From Elizabethkingia miricola (GTDB lineage Bacteria; Bacteroidota; Bacteroidia; Flavobacteriales; Weeksellaceae): DNA of 64,000 nucleotides. The notes beneath the pieces are model-generated. The model saw only the letters and a list, made by a program, of their open reading frames with translations. It was not told the DNA's origin and made no database searches. How positions within the stretch are numbered: position 1 is the first letter of the stretch; the number at the start of each line of letters is the position of its first letter. Shown in pieces: positions 44,328-52,721 of the stretch. Made by a program: the position numbers and the translations under genes. The stretch is taken from positions 1 through 64,000 of the forward strand of contig NZ_LSGQ01000007.1 in NCBI RefSeq assembly GCF_001675285.1, in the 5' to 3' direction.

Positions 44328-45530
44328 TTATAAACACTTATATAGTGTCTGCTTTATCAGCTTTGTATACTTTGAAGGGTTGACTTTTGTTAATATTATA
44401 GAATCACATCCATTAAAATGGGCAAAGCGTTCTATAGCTTCAGCAAAAACTCCTATCCATGATTCAATATCGATGTTGGTATTTTCAATATGCATGTTTA
44501 TAAGTTCAAACTTTTTAATGCTTCTATGTGCTTTGCAGTCTACCCTGCCAATAAATATATTTCCATACAAAATAGGTAAACAGAAATAGCCATATTGCCT
44601 TTTTTCCTTAGGTAAATAACATTCAAGGCGAAAATCAAAATTAAAAAGTTGCTTAAAACGATCACGATGGATAAGAGAGTTATCAAAAGGAGATAAAAGT
44701 TTAATTTCTGAGGCAGAAGAGTCTGTTTCTTTTTCGATTAAATCCTTTCGGATATACATCGGAGAAATTCCGTCAATTTCTATTTTTTGTATCACTTTAT
44801 CCTCAACCATCGACTGTAAGACTTGTTCTACATTTTTTCTTAAAGAATGGTCTGATCTAAGATGGGTTATTTGCTTTAAGGTCGTAAGTCCATAGGCGCG
44901 AAGATGTGTTTTGACAAGGTATTCGGCAAGTTCAATGGGTGTTGGTATTGTTAAGTCGGTCGTTTCGGGTAATACTCTTTCACTAATATCATATATTTTC
45001 TGCATACCATCCCGGCCGCTAATCATTAGATCACCTTGCATAAAAAGTCTTTCCAGGGCAAGTTTTGCAGGCTTCCAGTTCCACCAGCTTCCCGCAGCCT
45101 TTCCTTCATTCTCAAAGTCTTTAGCCTTTTTAGGGCCCTCAGTGTGTATTTTATCTATTACATATTGCATGACTTTAGGATCAGCATTATAATATTGAGA
45201 CTGATTCTGCTTGAAACTCAACATCTGAGGTAAAGCATACCGATAGTCTTTCATGGGGAGATACGACGCAGCATGAAACCAATATTCGAATATTTTGTGT
45301 TCTTTTAGCAAGTCATCCAGATAATGTGTTTTATAACCATCTATTCTTGACCATAAGGTATGATGATGAGCACGCTCAACAACTGATAAAGTGTCTATCT
45401 GTACATATCCGAGATGTTCCAAAGCATTGAGTACAGCCTTCTTTCCAGTTCCGAATATAGGGGCTTTAGCCAATCCCTGGCTTTCTAATGTTATCTGTTG
45501 GAGGTACTGTCGTGTCAGTATTTTTTTCAT
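44328..45530 (-). CDS. Winged-helix DNA glycosylase, AlkX/YcaQ family
   Basis: This 400-residue protein belongs to the HTH_42 (AlkZ/AlkX) family of DNA glycosylases that unhook interstrand crosslinks or remove bulky alkyl adducts. Three winged-helix domains are expected, and the catalytic QxD motif is seen in GYVQIDTLSVVERAHHHTLW, which marks the YcaQ/AlkX branch (AlkZ has QxQ). I chose the ATG at 45530 (KKILTRQYLQQITLESQ); the frame extending to 45581 adds unlikely residues. It is a single gene with no toxin or biosynthetic cluster nearby, so a general DNA repair role is likely. Confidence 0.88.
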   Translation of the reverse strand: MKKILTRQYLQQITLESQGLAKAPIFGTGKKAVLNALEHLGYVQIDTLSVVERAHHHTLWSRIDGYKTHYLDDLLKEHKIFEYWFHAASYLPMKDYRYALPQMLSFKQNQSQYYNADPKVMQYVIDKIHTEGPKKAKDFENEGKAAGSWWNWKPAKLALERLFMQGDLMISGRDGMQKIYDISERVLPETTDLTIPTPIELAEYLVKTHLRAYGLTTLKQITHLRSDHSLRKNVEQVLQSMVEDKVIQKIEIDGISPMYIRKDLIEKETDSSASEIKLLSPFDNSLIHRDRFKQLFNFDFRLECYLPKEKRQYGYFCLPILYGNIFIGRVDCKAHRSIKKFELINMHIENTNIDIESWIGVFAEAIERFAHFNGCDSIILTKVNPSKYTKLIKQTLYKCL

Positions 45531-45631
45531 ATTTTCTTTTGTCTGTTGTTTAGCAAAGCTAAAATACCATTGTGACAACAATGTGTCAGCAGAAAAAATA
45601 CATATTAGAATATCAATGTCATATTACTCAA

Positions 45632-45660
45632 AATAAAAAAGCACCTTAAAAAAGGTGCTT
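45632..45660 (-). terminator. Terminator after the DUF1573 gene
   Basis: AAGCACCTT (45639-45647) and AAGGTGCTT (45652-45660) pair around AAAA, and the plus-strand A run gives the T run of the minus-strand transcript. Confidence 0.8.
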
Positions 45661-45682
45661 TAATATATCTTTTCTGATTTTT

Positions 45683-46054
45683 TTATTTTTTACCGGTTAC
45701 ATTCCCTGCGATCCAAATTACGCTTCTCTGGCTTTCCGGGTCATTAGAATAAACTTCAATTAACTTTTTAAAAGTTCCTGTAAATTTTGTGTCATAGCCA
45801 ACTTTTAGCTTTGCACTTTTCCCCGGAAGGATAGGATCCTTGCTCCACTGTGGAGTTGTACACCCGCAAGAAGCTTTTACGTTTGTAAGAATAAGAGGCT
45901 TGTCTCCTGTATTGGTAATGGTGAAGAATCTTTCTCCGTTAGAGTTCTGTGCGATATCACCGTATTCTAATGTCGTTTTATCAAAGGCTATAGACTGAGC
46001 AGAAACTGCTGCGAATGCACCAGTTAAAAACAATCCTAAAAATAATTTTTTCAT
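45683..46054 (-). CDS. DUF1573 exported protein
   Basis: This 123-residue exported protein has a signal peptide (LFLGLFLTGAFAAVSAQ) and one Ig-like DUF1573 domain (DKTTLEYGDIAQNSNGERFF, then ASCGCTTPQWSKDPILPGK). The CGC motif and ASH-like fold are typical of the family, which is very common in Bacteroidota and of unknown function. It has its own -7 box at 46089-46096 (minus strand) and a terminator, so it is transcribed alone. Confidence 0.9.
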   Translation of the reverse strand: MKKLFLGLFLTGAFAAVSAQSIAFDKTTLEYGDIAQNSNGERFFTITNTGDKPLILTNVKASCGCTTPQWSKDPILPGKSAKLKVGYDTKFTGTFKKLIEVYSNDPESQRSVIWIAGNVTGKK

Positions 46055-46088
46055 TTCGAATGAATTTTTATAAGGTTAGTTTAAATAA

Positions 46089-46148
46089 CAAAATTAGTCA
46101 ATTATTTGGTACTGAGTTTTTATTTTCATCTCCTTTCCCGTATTTTTG
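46089..46148. promoter_or_regulatory. Divergent -7 elements for DUF1573 and valS
   Basis: The minus strand reads TAATTTTG (plus-strand CAAAATTA, 46089-46096) 35 bases before the DUF1573 gene. The plus strand reads TATTTTTG (46141-46148) 35 bases before valS. Confidence 0.45.
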
Positions 46149-46183
46149 CAACTTATCTCATAAAAACATTAATTATCAAACTA

Positions 46184-48799
46184 ATGGAAATTTCCGACAA
46201 GTACAATCCGCAACAAGCAGAACAAAAGTGGTACCAATATTGGCAGGAAAATAAATTTTTTCATTCCGAGCCAGATGAAAGAGAGCCATATACTGTCGTC
46301 ATACCACCTCCAAATGTGACAGGAATTTTGCACATGGGGCATATGCTTAATAATACATTGCAGGATGTACTAGTTCGCCGTGCACGTATGCGTGGTTATA
46401 ACGCATGCTGGGTTCCCGGGACCGATCATGCCTCTATTGCTACAGAAGCTAAAGTAGTAGCTAAATTGAAAGCTGAAGGAATTTCTAAACAGGATATCGG
46501 GCGCGAAAAGTTTTTAGAGCATGCCTGGGATTGGACGCACCAATATGGTGGAACAATTCTGGAGCAGTTAAAAAAATTAGGATGCTCTTGTGACTGGGAC
46601 AGAACCCGCTTCACGATGGAAGATGATCTGTCTAAAGCAGTTATCAAAGTATTCGTGGACCTTTATAATAAAGGACTTGTTTACCGTGGTTATAAAATGG
46701 TAAACTGGGATCCGGAGGCAAAGACAAATATCTCTGACGAGGAGGTAATCTATAAAGAGCAAAACGGAAAATTATATTTCCTTAAATATCAGATCGTAGG
46801 TTCAGATGAGTTCCTGACAGTTGCTACAACACGTCCGGAAACAATATTCGGTGATACAGCTGTATGTATCAATCCTAATGACGAACGTTATACACACCTG
46901 AAAGGTAAAAAAGTAATCGTGCCAATTGTAGGACGTGAAGTTCCTATTATTGAAGACGATTATGTTGATATAGAATTTGGTACTGGAGCATTGAAGATTA
47001 CTCCTGCTCATGATATCAATGACTACGAAATTGGTCAGCGTCACCAGTTAGAGATTATAGACTCTATGGACGATAATGCTGTTCTTAATGAAAACGGAAA
47101 GCACTATCAAGGCAAAGACAGATTTACAGTAAGAAAAGAAATTGCTAAAGAACTTGAAGAGAAAGGTCTTTTGTTAAAATCTGAAGACTATCTGAATAAA
47201 GTAGGTACATCCGAAAGAACAGGAGCTGTAATTGAGCCGAAAATCTCTGTACAGTGGTTTCTGAAGATGAGTGAAATGGCAAAGCCTGCATTGGATGTTG
47301 TAATGGATGATGAAGTTAAATTCTATCCGGAAAAATTCAAGAATACATACAGACACTGGATGGAGAATGTACACGACTGGAATATATCCCGCCAGTTATG
47401 GTGGGGGCACAGAATTCCGGCCTATTACTATGCATCTGGCGAGAACGATTTTGTAGTAGCTGAAACGATTGAATCAGCATTAGAACTTGCAAAACAAAAA
47501 ACGGGTAATGCAGAACTAACAACTGATAATCTAAGACAGGATGAAGATGCATTAGATACATGGTTCTCTGCATGGCTATGGCCAATGTCAGTATTCAATG
47601 GTATTACTGCACCAGATAATAAAGATATCAATTACTATTATCCAACTTCGGATTTGGTAACTGGACCAGATATTATCTTCTTCTGGGTAGCCCGCATGAT
47701 TATGGCTGGATTAGAGTTTAAAAACCAGGTTCCGTTTAAAAATGTATACTTTACCGGAATTGTAAGAGATAAGCAGCGTCGTAAGATGTCTAAATCTTTA
47801 GGAAACTCTCCGGACCCGATTGAATTAATGGACAAATATGGTTCTGACGGAGTAAGAGTAGGGATTTTGTTAAGCTCAGCGGCAGGTAATGACCTTATGT
47901 TCGATGAAGATTTAATGCTTCAGGGACGTAATTTTGCAACCAAAATATGGAATGCATTCAAGCTGACACAAAGTTGGAAGAAAGAGGATAAAGAGATTTC
48001 TGAAGAAAACGCACAAGCTATTGAATGGTTTGAAGCAGAATTCAATAAGACTGTGGCTGCAATTAATGACCAGTTTGAAAAGTTCAGAATTTCTGATGCA
48101 TTACATTTATTGTATAAATTAGTTTGGGACGATTTCTGTTCATGGTATCTGGAAATTGTAAAACCGAACTATGGCGAGGCTATCAGTCAGCAGGTATATG
48201 ACAAAACAATAGAATTCTTCGGAAATCTAATGAAGTTCTTACACCCTTTCATGCCATTCCTGACAGAAGAAATTTGGCAGGCGATTGCTGAGAGACAAGC
48301 TTCCGAAGCGTTAATTATTACCCAACAAAATAAAGAAACGGCTTTTGATGCTGGTGTTCTTAAAAACTTTGAGCAAACGAAGGAAATCGTTTCAGGAGTA
48401 AGAAACTACCGCCAGAGCAAGGGTATTTCTCCAAGAGAAGAAGTTGAGATTTATACTAATGTTTCTCAGTTTGAAAATGAAGCTGTTATTAAAAAACTGG
48501 CTAATGTTTCGGAGATTCATTATGCACAAAAAACGGATAAGCCAAGCTTTACATTCCTTGTAGGTGCAGTGGAATGCTCTATTCCGTTGAGTGAGAATCT
48601 TGATCTGGGTGAGGAGAAAACCAAGACAGAAGAAGAACTGAAGTATCTTAAAGGTTTCCTTATCTCCGTTGAAAAAAAGCTTAGTAATGAAAAATTCATG
48701 GCTGGAGCTCCACAACAAGTTGTAGATAATGAGCTGAAAAAACAAAAAGATGCTCAGGATAAAATAACATTATTGGAAGAGAAACTGAAAACTCTTTAA
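46184..48799 (+). CDS. valS: Valine--tRNA ligase
   Basis: ValRS charges tRNA-Val and edits mischarged threonine. The start is the ATG at 46184 (MEISDKYNPQQAEQKWYQYW, 871 residues); an upstream frame to 46106 runs across the promoter. Class I signatures are HMGH in GILHMGHMLNNTLQD and KMSKS in RRKMSKSLGNSPDP. The CP1 editing domain lies at about 180-360 (TTRPETIFGDTAVCINP), and the C-terminus carries a coiled coil (about 805-871). A structured terminator follows. Confidence 0.96.
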   Translation: MEISDKYNPQQAEQKWYQYWQENKFFHSEPDEREPYTVVIPPPNVTGILHMGHMLNNTLQDVLVRRARMRGYNACWVPGTDHASIATEAKVVAKLKAEGISKQDIGREKFLEHAWDWTHQYGGTILEQLKKLGCSCDWDRTRFTMEDDLSKAVIKVFVDLYNKGLVYRGYKMVNWDPEAKTNISDEEVIYKEQNGKLYFLKYQIVGSDEFLTVATTRPETIFGDTAVCINPNDERYTHLKGKKVIVPIVGREVPIIEDDYVDIEFGTGALKITPAHDINDYEIGQRHQLEIIDSMDDNAVLNENGKHYQGKDRFTVRKEIAKELEEKGLLLKSEDYLNKVGTSERTGAVIEPKISVQWFLKMSEMAKPALDVVMDDEVKFYPEKFKNTYRHWMENVHDWNISRQLWWGHRIPAYYYASGENDFVVAETIESALELAKQKTGNAELTTDNLRQDEDALDTWFSAWLWPMSVFNGITAPDNKDINYYYPTSDLVTGPDIIFFWVARMIMAGLEFKNQVPFKNVYFTGIVRDKQRRKMSKSLGNSPDPIELMDKYGSDGVRVGILLSSAAGNDLMFDEDLMLQGRNFATKIWNAFKLTQSWKKEDKEISEENAQAIEWFEAEFNKTVAAINDQFEKFRISDALHLLYKLVWDDFCSWYLEIVKPNYGEAISQQVYDKTIEFFGNLMKFLHPFMPFLTEEIWQAIAERQASEALIITQQNKETAFDAGVLKNFEQTKEIVSGVRNYRQSKGISPREEVEIYTNVSQFENEAVIKKLANVSEIHYAQKTDKPSFTFLVGAVECSIPLSENLDLGEEKTKTEEELKYLKGFLISVEKKLSNEKFMAGAPQQVVDNELKKQKDAQDKITLLEEKLKTL

Positions 48800-48809
48800 A
48801 AATTATAAA

Positions 48810-48874
48810 AACGTTTCGACTTAGTAAAGTGTAGACTTTGTGTCACGCTGAGCGAAGTCGAAGCGTTTTTTTTT
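48810..48874 (+). terminator. Structured repeat acting as valS terminator
   Basis: AACGTTTCGACTT (48810-48822) pairs with AAGTCGAAGCGTT (48855-48867) with one G-T mismatch, and nine T residues follow. Inside the loop sit a second hairpin, AAAGT/ACTTT (48826-48839), and the box TGTCACGCTGAGC (48841-48853). The inside sequence GCTGAGCGAAGTCGAAG is a repeat type that I recall as widespread in bacterial genomes. A related inverted copy lies in the 3' end of the next gene. Confidence 0.75.
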
Positions 48875-48926
48875 ACTATAAAATATTTTGTAAATTTCTT
48901 TCATATTCCTGATTAATAGTCGGATA

Positions 48927-49310
48927 TTGAAAGAGTATTATGTTTATATTATTAAGTGTGCAGATAACTCCTATTATACAGGAGTTACAAGAGATTTGTT
49001 ACAACGTTTGCAGCAACATGAATCAGGATATAATTCCAAAAGTTATACACATAATCGTAGACCCATTAGATTAGTCTATTATTGTGTGTTTTCAGATATA
49101 AATGATGCAATTTTATTTGAAAAGCAAATTAAAGGTTGGAGTAGAAAAAAGAAAGAAGCATTGATAGATGGAAATTTTAATAAGCTTAAAGAATTATCCA
49201 TTTGTACAAACGATACACACTTTAGCAACTATCAAAAAGACAAAGAAGGCTTCATGGACGAAGTCCGCAAGTTTGCAACTTGTGCTCAGCCTGACAATTT
49301 TGCTGAATAA
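48927..49310 (+). CDS. GIY-YIG nuclease family protein
   Basis: This 127-residue protein is a small single-domain GIY-YIG endonuclease: YYVYIIKCADNSYYTGVTRD carries the GIY-YIG strands with the catalytic Tyr pair, followed by LLQRLQQHESGYNSKSYTHN with Arg and the family Asn/His region, and the catalytic Glu in AILFEKQIKGWSRKKKEALI. The start is TTG at 48927; no ATG fits the conserved N-terminus. The last ~20 codons (from about 49240) are not nuclease-like and overlap a structured repeat whose box GCTCAGCCTGACA is the inverse of the one upstream at 48841-48853. The gene is therefore bracketed by inverted repeats. It differs from its housekeeping neighbours in having no functional link to them. 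Confidence 0.85.
   Translation: MKEYYVYIIKCADNSYYTGVTRDLLQRLQQHESGYNSKSYTHNRRPIRLVYYCVFSDINDAILFEKQIKGWSRKKKEALIDGNFNKLKELSICTNDTHFSNYQKDKEGFMDEVRKFATCAQPDNFAE
49250..49296 (-). repeat. Inverted partner repeat inside the GIY-YIG 3' end
   Basis: Three parts are visible: CTTC/GAAG (49250-49263), CAAGTT/AACTTG (49268-49282) and the box GCTCAGCCTGACA (49284-49296), whose complement TGTCAGGCTGAGC differs by one base from the box at 48841-48853. It is an inverted, diverged copy of the upstream element. Confidence 0.6.
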
Positions 49311-49363
49311 TTTTGGCGGGATAGTTGTAAATAAACATTATCTTTAATTATTATTGAATCGTA

Positions 49364-50005
49364 ATGAATCATATAGAAAACATACAGAAGCTTTTTTCTA
49401 AGAATTTTGTAGAATCACCTTTGCTGGAAAGTTTTGATGCAGGAAAACTGGTAATTACTACAGGAGAAATTGTAGCCAGTGATCCGTTGATTACACCAGA
49501 TAAGGAAGCTTTTGATCAACAGTTTCCAACAGGGGAATTTGCTGTAAATATCCATAAAGAAAGAGAAAGTAATTGTGTTGCTTATGCTGAAGTTGTATTT
49601 CAGGAGGCTAAGATTACAGATTGGAAACTGGCAACAACAAAAGGGCAGAATGTAAAAGATTTAGCCGAAGGAGAAGTATTCGGATATCCTGTAGAAAGCG
49701 GAATGGGCTGTTTTATGGATTATGAAACCCAGAAGCTACTCAATGCTTTAGAGCAGGAAATGTTTCAGAAAAAAGCAGATGATTTTGAAGGAATTTATGC
49801 AGAGTTTTTCCATGAACATTTTTATGAGCAGGATGGTGCAGTACATCAATATACACTGCTAAAGCCTTACCTGGATAAAGCTAATAACATCTTTGCCTTT
49901 GAAACTGGATTCGGAGAAGGCTTTTATGCGAGTTATATAGCCTATGATGTAAATGGTATTCCTGTAAAATTAATTACCGAATTTATCGAAATAGTAGTAG
50001 ATTAG
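49364..50005 (+). CDS. DUF4241 domain protein
   Basis: This 213-residue soluble protein is of the DUF4241 family: the N-terminus has GKLVITTGEIVASDPLI, then PTGEFAVNIHKERE, and GYPVESGMGCFMDYE in the middle. The family is common and its function is unknown; some members occur as immunity proteins in toxin systems, but no toxin gene adjoins it here. It is followed by a kinase gene 28 bases on. Confidence 0.83.
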   Translation: MNHIENIQKLFSKNFVESPLLESFDAGKLVITTGEIVASDPLITPDKEAFDQQFPTGEFAVNIHKERESNCVAYAEVVFQEAKITDWKLATTKGQNVKDLAEGEVFGYPVESGMGCFMDYETQKLLNALEQEMFQKKADDFEGIYAEFFHEHFYEQDGAVHQYTLLKPYLDKANNIFAFETGFGEGFYASYIAYDVNGIPVKLITEFIEIVVD

Positions 50006-50033
50006 TCCTTGAAATTTTTTTGATAGTATTATA

Positions 50034-50924
50034 ATGAAATTTTCAAATCATATACCCAAAATTGTAGTAGTAGGAAGTTCATCAATAGATTTGGTGCTTA
50101 CAACTGAGCATCACCCACGTATCAATGAAACAGTATTGGCTACCCAAACCGAAAATTTCTTTGGTGGTAAGGGAGCAAATCAGGCTGTAGGAGCCAGCAG
50201 GTTGGGAGCTAAGGTACATTTTGTAGGGTGTGTTGGTAAAGATACTAACGGCATGCATGTACTGGAAAATCTTGTAAATGAAGGGGTAAACGTCAATTTT
50301 GTAGAGGAGAATTCAAATTATCCTACAGGTACGGCTTACGTTACTTCTGCACATGGTAAAATCAGTATTATAGTAGCGCCGGCTGCTAATAATTTTATAA
50401 CCACAGCTGATATAGACAAGGCAGAAGCAGAAATTGCTGAGGCAGATATAGTATTAACGCAATTGGAAATTCCGGTTGAGGTAGTAGAATATCTTTTTGA
50501 AATTTGCAGAAAGCATAATACCAGAATTGGGCTGTATGCTTCACCTGCAAAGTTTATAGGAGAGGATATTGCAGAGAAAGCAGACTTTATTGTTATTAAA
50601 AGCAATGATTTGTCTGTTGTATTTGGAGAAGAAGGACGAGATAAAGTCCTGAAAAAACTGCCGAATAAATTATTTATTCGCGATGATACTAACTCTACCG
50701 TTTATTTTAATGGTGAGGAAATGAAGTACTACCGTAATGCTCCGGATACTATTGCATATAAAATGGGAATGGGAGATGCATTTACTTCAGGTTTTGCAAT
50801 TGCTCTTTGCCATGGAAATGAAATTGACGAATGTGTAAGATTTGGTAATGAAGTATCTCTGAAAGCATCTGCTAATAAAGGTTCTCAAAAAGGATTGCCA
50901 TATCTGAAAGATTTCAGTTTTTAA
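50034..50924 (+). CDS. PfkB family carbohydrate kinase (ribokinase-like)
   Basis: This 296-residue kinase phosphorylates a sugar or nucleoside with ATP. The N-terminal substrate segment VVGSSSIDLVLTTEHHP and the glycine motif FFGGKGANQAVGASRLGA are those of ribokinases. The C-terminal PfkB motif reads KMGMGDAFTSGFA where most members have GAGD: the catalytic Asp is kept, but the second position is Met. The substrate, ribose by similarity, is uncertain. No ribose transporter or regulator is nearby. A terminator follows. Confidence 0.88.
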   Translation: MKFSNHIPKIVVVGSSSIDLVLTTEHHPRINETVLATQTENFFGGKGANQAVGASRLGAKVHFVGCVGKDTNGMHVLENLVNEGVNVNFVEENSNYPTGTAYVTSAHGKISIIVAPAANNFITTADIDKAEAEIAEADIVLTQLEIPVEVVEYLFEICRKHNTRIGLYASPAKFIGEDIAEKADFIVIKSNDLSVVFGEEGRDKVLKKLPNKLFIRDDTNSTVYFNGEEMKYYRNAPDTIAYKMGMGDAFTSGFAIALCHGNEIDECVRFGNEVSLKASANKGSQKGLPYLKDFSF

Positions 50925-50974
50925 GCTATTTACTGCATACTGAAAGTCTGAATAAAATATAATATATTGAGAAT

Positions 50975-51005
50975 AAAAATCCACCTTTAAGTGGATTTTT
51001 TCTTT
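50975..51005 (+). terminator. Terminator after the kinase gene
   Basis: AAAAATCCAC (50975-50984) and GTGGATTTTT (50991-51000) pair around CTTTAA with T residues after. Confidence 0.8.
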
Positions 51006-51015
51006 TACCAACGAT

Positions 51016-51855
51016 ATGAAGGAAGTAATTCTGAAAACCAGAGATGGCGTAAATATTATTGCTCATCTTTTTCAACCCGATAAAAGTAATGGGAAATTAG
51101 TATTGATTAATTCTGCAACAGGAGTGAAGCAGCAGGTTTATTTTGCTATTGCCCAATATTTTGCCGAGAATTCCTTTACTGTCATTACTTATGATTATCG
51201 GGGAATAGGGCTCTCTAAACCTTCAGATATGCGCAACTTCAATTCAGACGCTGTTTTATGGGGTAAAGAAGACTTCGGAATTATTACAGCTTATATCAAA
51301 GAAAACTTTTCTGATTATCAGAAATACTGTTTGGGACATTCTGTAGGCGCTCTGATACTGGGAATGAATGCTGATTCGGAAATATTTGAGAAATTTATTT
51401 TTGTCGGAACCCAGAATGCATATGTTGGAAATCTTAAATGGAAAACCAGAATTGAGGCTTATCTGGGATTTGGAGTTGTACAACCTTTAATTACAAGATT
51501 ATTCGGCTATTTTCCGGCGCAATGGTTTGGTTTGGGAGAAAGTCTGCCAAAAGGAAATGCTTTCGACTGGAGAAAATTAATTCTGAATAAAAAGTCTACG
51601 AATAAACTCCTGGAGCGTACAGAAAGTTTTGCCGAAAGTCTTAACCATAAAGTTTTTGTAATTCGTGCAGAGGATGATGTATGGCTAACAGAAAAAGGTG
51701 TTAAGAGTCTGCTGAATGATACATATCCGAATATGAAGCCTACCTACAGACTGATAAAGGTATCAGAATCTGAAAAAGGAGAAATAGGGCATATCAATTT
51801 TTTCCGCAGTTATAACCGGAAATTATGGAAAATTATCCTGAACGAGATACAGTAA
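51016..51855 (+). CDS. Alpha/beta hydrolase (serine aminopeptidase S33-like)
   Basis: This 279-residue cytoplasmic alpha/beta hydrolase has the nucleophile elbow LGHSVGALIL and an oxyanion region near INSATGVKQQVYFAIAQYF and YDYRGIGLSKP. Asp in VIRAEDDVWLT and His in IGHINFFR complete a likely triad. It resembles the S33/serine aminopeptidase group with lipase-like members; the substrate is unknown. Confidence 0.85.
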   Translation: MKEVILKTRDGVNIIAHLFQPDKSNGKLVLINSATGVKQQVYFAIAQYFAENSFTVITYDYRGIGLSKPSDMRNFNSDAVLWGKEDFGIITAYIKENFSDYQKYCLGHSVGALILGMNADSEIFEKFIFVGTQNAYVGNLKWKTRIEAYLGFGVVQPLITRLFGYFPAQWFGLGESLPKGNAFDWRKLILNKKSTNKLLERTESFAESLNHKVFVIRAEDDVWLTEKGVKSLLNDTYPNMKPTYRLIKVSESEKGEIGHINFFRSYNRKLWKIILNEIQ

Positions 51856-51867
51856 ATCAGATAATTT

Positions 51868-51903
51868 TTCTAGCATTAATATTCTGTTTTTATAATGCTA
51901 GAA
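51868..51903. promoter_or_regulatory. Perfect 11-bp inverted repeat upstream of a promoter
   Basis: TTCTAGCATTA (51868-51878) and TAATGCTAGAA (51893-51903) are exact complements around 14 bases. No T run follows, and a -7 box begins two bases later, so an operator is more likely than a terminator. Confidence 0.5.
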
Positions 51904-51905
51904 TG

Positions 51906-51913
51906 TATATTTG
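51906..51913 (+). promoter_or_regulatory. -7 element upstream of the HD gene
   Basis: TATATTTG matches TAnnTTTG. It would give a leader of about 120 nt for the HD-domain gene at 52037. Confidence 0.4.
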
Positions 51914-52036
51914 TTGTGGTCGGAAAATGAATTTTAATTCTTCTGATTTTAAAAGCTGGTCTTTGGCTTTTAATCTGTTTTTAACAACAAAATTTCTATT
52001 TCCGGTAATTGATAATCAAACAATAAAATTTAATTC

Positions 52037-52684
52037 ATGAGTGATTTAATTTCTAAAACAATTGAATTTGTAAAGAAAAAACTTGAAGGGGCAGAAGCAG
52101 GGCATGACTGGTTTCATATTGAAAGAGTATGGAGACTTTCTAAAAAGCTTGCTGAGACAGAAAAATGTAATACAGAAGTTGTTGAGTTAGGAGCATTATT
52201 ACATGATATTGCCGATCCTAAATTTCATAATGGTGATGAAAATATAGGGCCAGATACGGCAAGAAGCTTTTTAGAAAATCAGAATGTAGATGAAGATATT
52301 ATTCAGCAGGTAATATTTATTATCAGAAATATATCTTTTAAGAACAGAAATGAAGCACCTAAAGAAAAGCCAATAGAATTACAGGTGGTTCAGGATGCAG
52401 ATCGTCTGGATGCTATCGGGGCAATAGGAATTGCAAGAGTTTTCAATTTCGGCGGTTTTAAAAATAATCCTATCCATATTCCGGGGGAAGAACCAAGGCT
52501 TAATTTGTCAAAAGAAGAATACAAAAAATCTTCTGGCACTACAATTAACCATTTTTATGAAAAACTTCTATTGTTGGAAGGGATGATGAATACTAATACC
52601 GGAAAAGAAATGGCAGCTGTAAGACACCAGTATATGGAAAACTTTCTACAGCAATTTTATGACGAATGGAATGCAGTAGTGTAG
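52037..52684 (+). CDS. HD domain phosphohydrolase
   Basis: This 215-residue metal-dependent phosphohydrolase has the HD motif set: HDWFHIERVWRLS, then LGALLHDIADPKFH with the paired His-Asp, and QDADRLDAIGAIGIARVF with the final Asp. Related proteins (YedJ-type) hydrolyse nucleotides; the substrate is not known. It sits downstream of a promoter with a perfect inverted repeat, which suggests regulated expression. Confidence 0.9.
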   Translation: MSDLISKTIEFVKKKLEGAEAGHDWFHIERVWRLSKKLAETEKCNTEVVELGALLHDIADPKFHNGDENIGPDTARSFLENQNVDEDIIQQVIFIIRNISFKNRNEAPKEKPIELQVVQDADRLDAIGAIGIARVFNFGGFKNNPIHIPGEEPRLNLSKEEYKKSSGTTINHFYEKLLLLEGMMNTNTGKEMAAVRHQYMENFLQQFYDEWNAVV

Positions 52685-52704
52685 AGCTATTCCACAGAAA
52701 ATCT

Positions 52705-52712
52705 TATTTTTG
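52705..52712 (+). promoter_or_regulatory. -7 element close to the 52722 start
   Basis: TATTTTTG ends 9 bases before the ATG at 52722, so the transcript would have a leader of about 5 nt. The box overlaps a TTG (52710) that would otherwise be read as the start. Confidence 0.4.
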
Positions 52713-52721
52713 TTGAAAATT

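Noticed and set aside
44093-44589. Plus-strand open frames between ppk2 and the glycosylase gene
   Set aside because: They overlap the ends of two well-supported minus-strand genes and have no family features.
51825-52040. Open frame bridging the hydrolase and HD genes
   Set aside because: It runs through the perfect inverted repeat and the -7 box and has no homology that I recognise.
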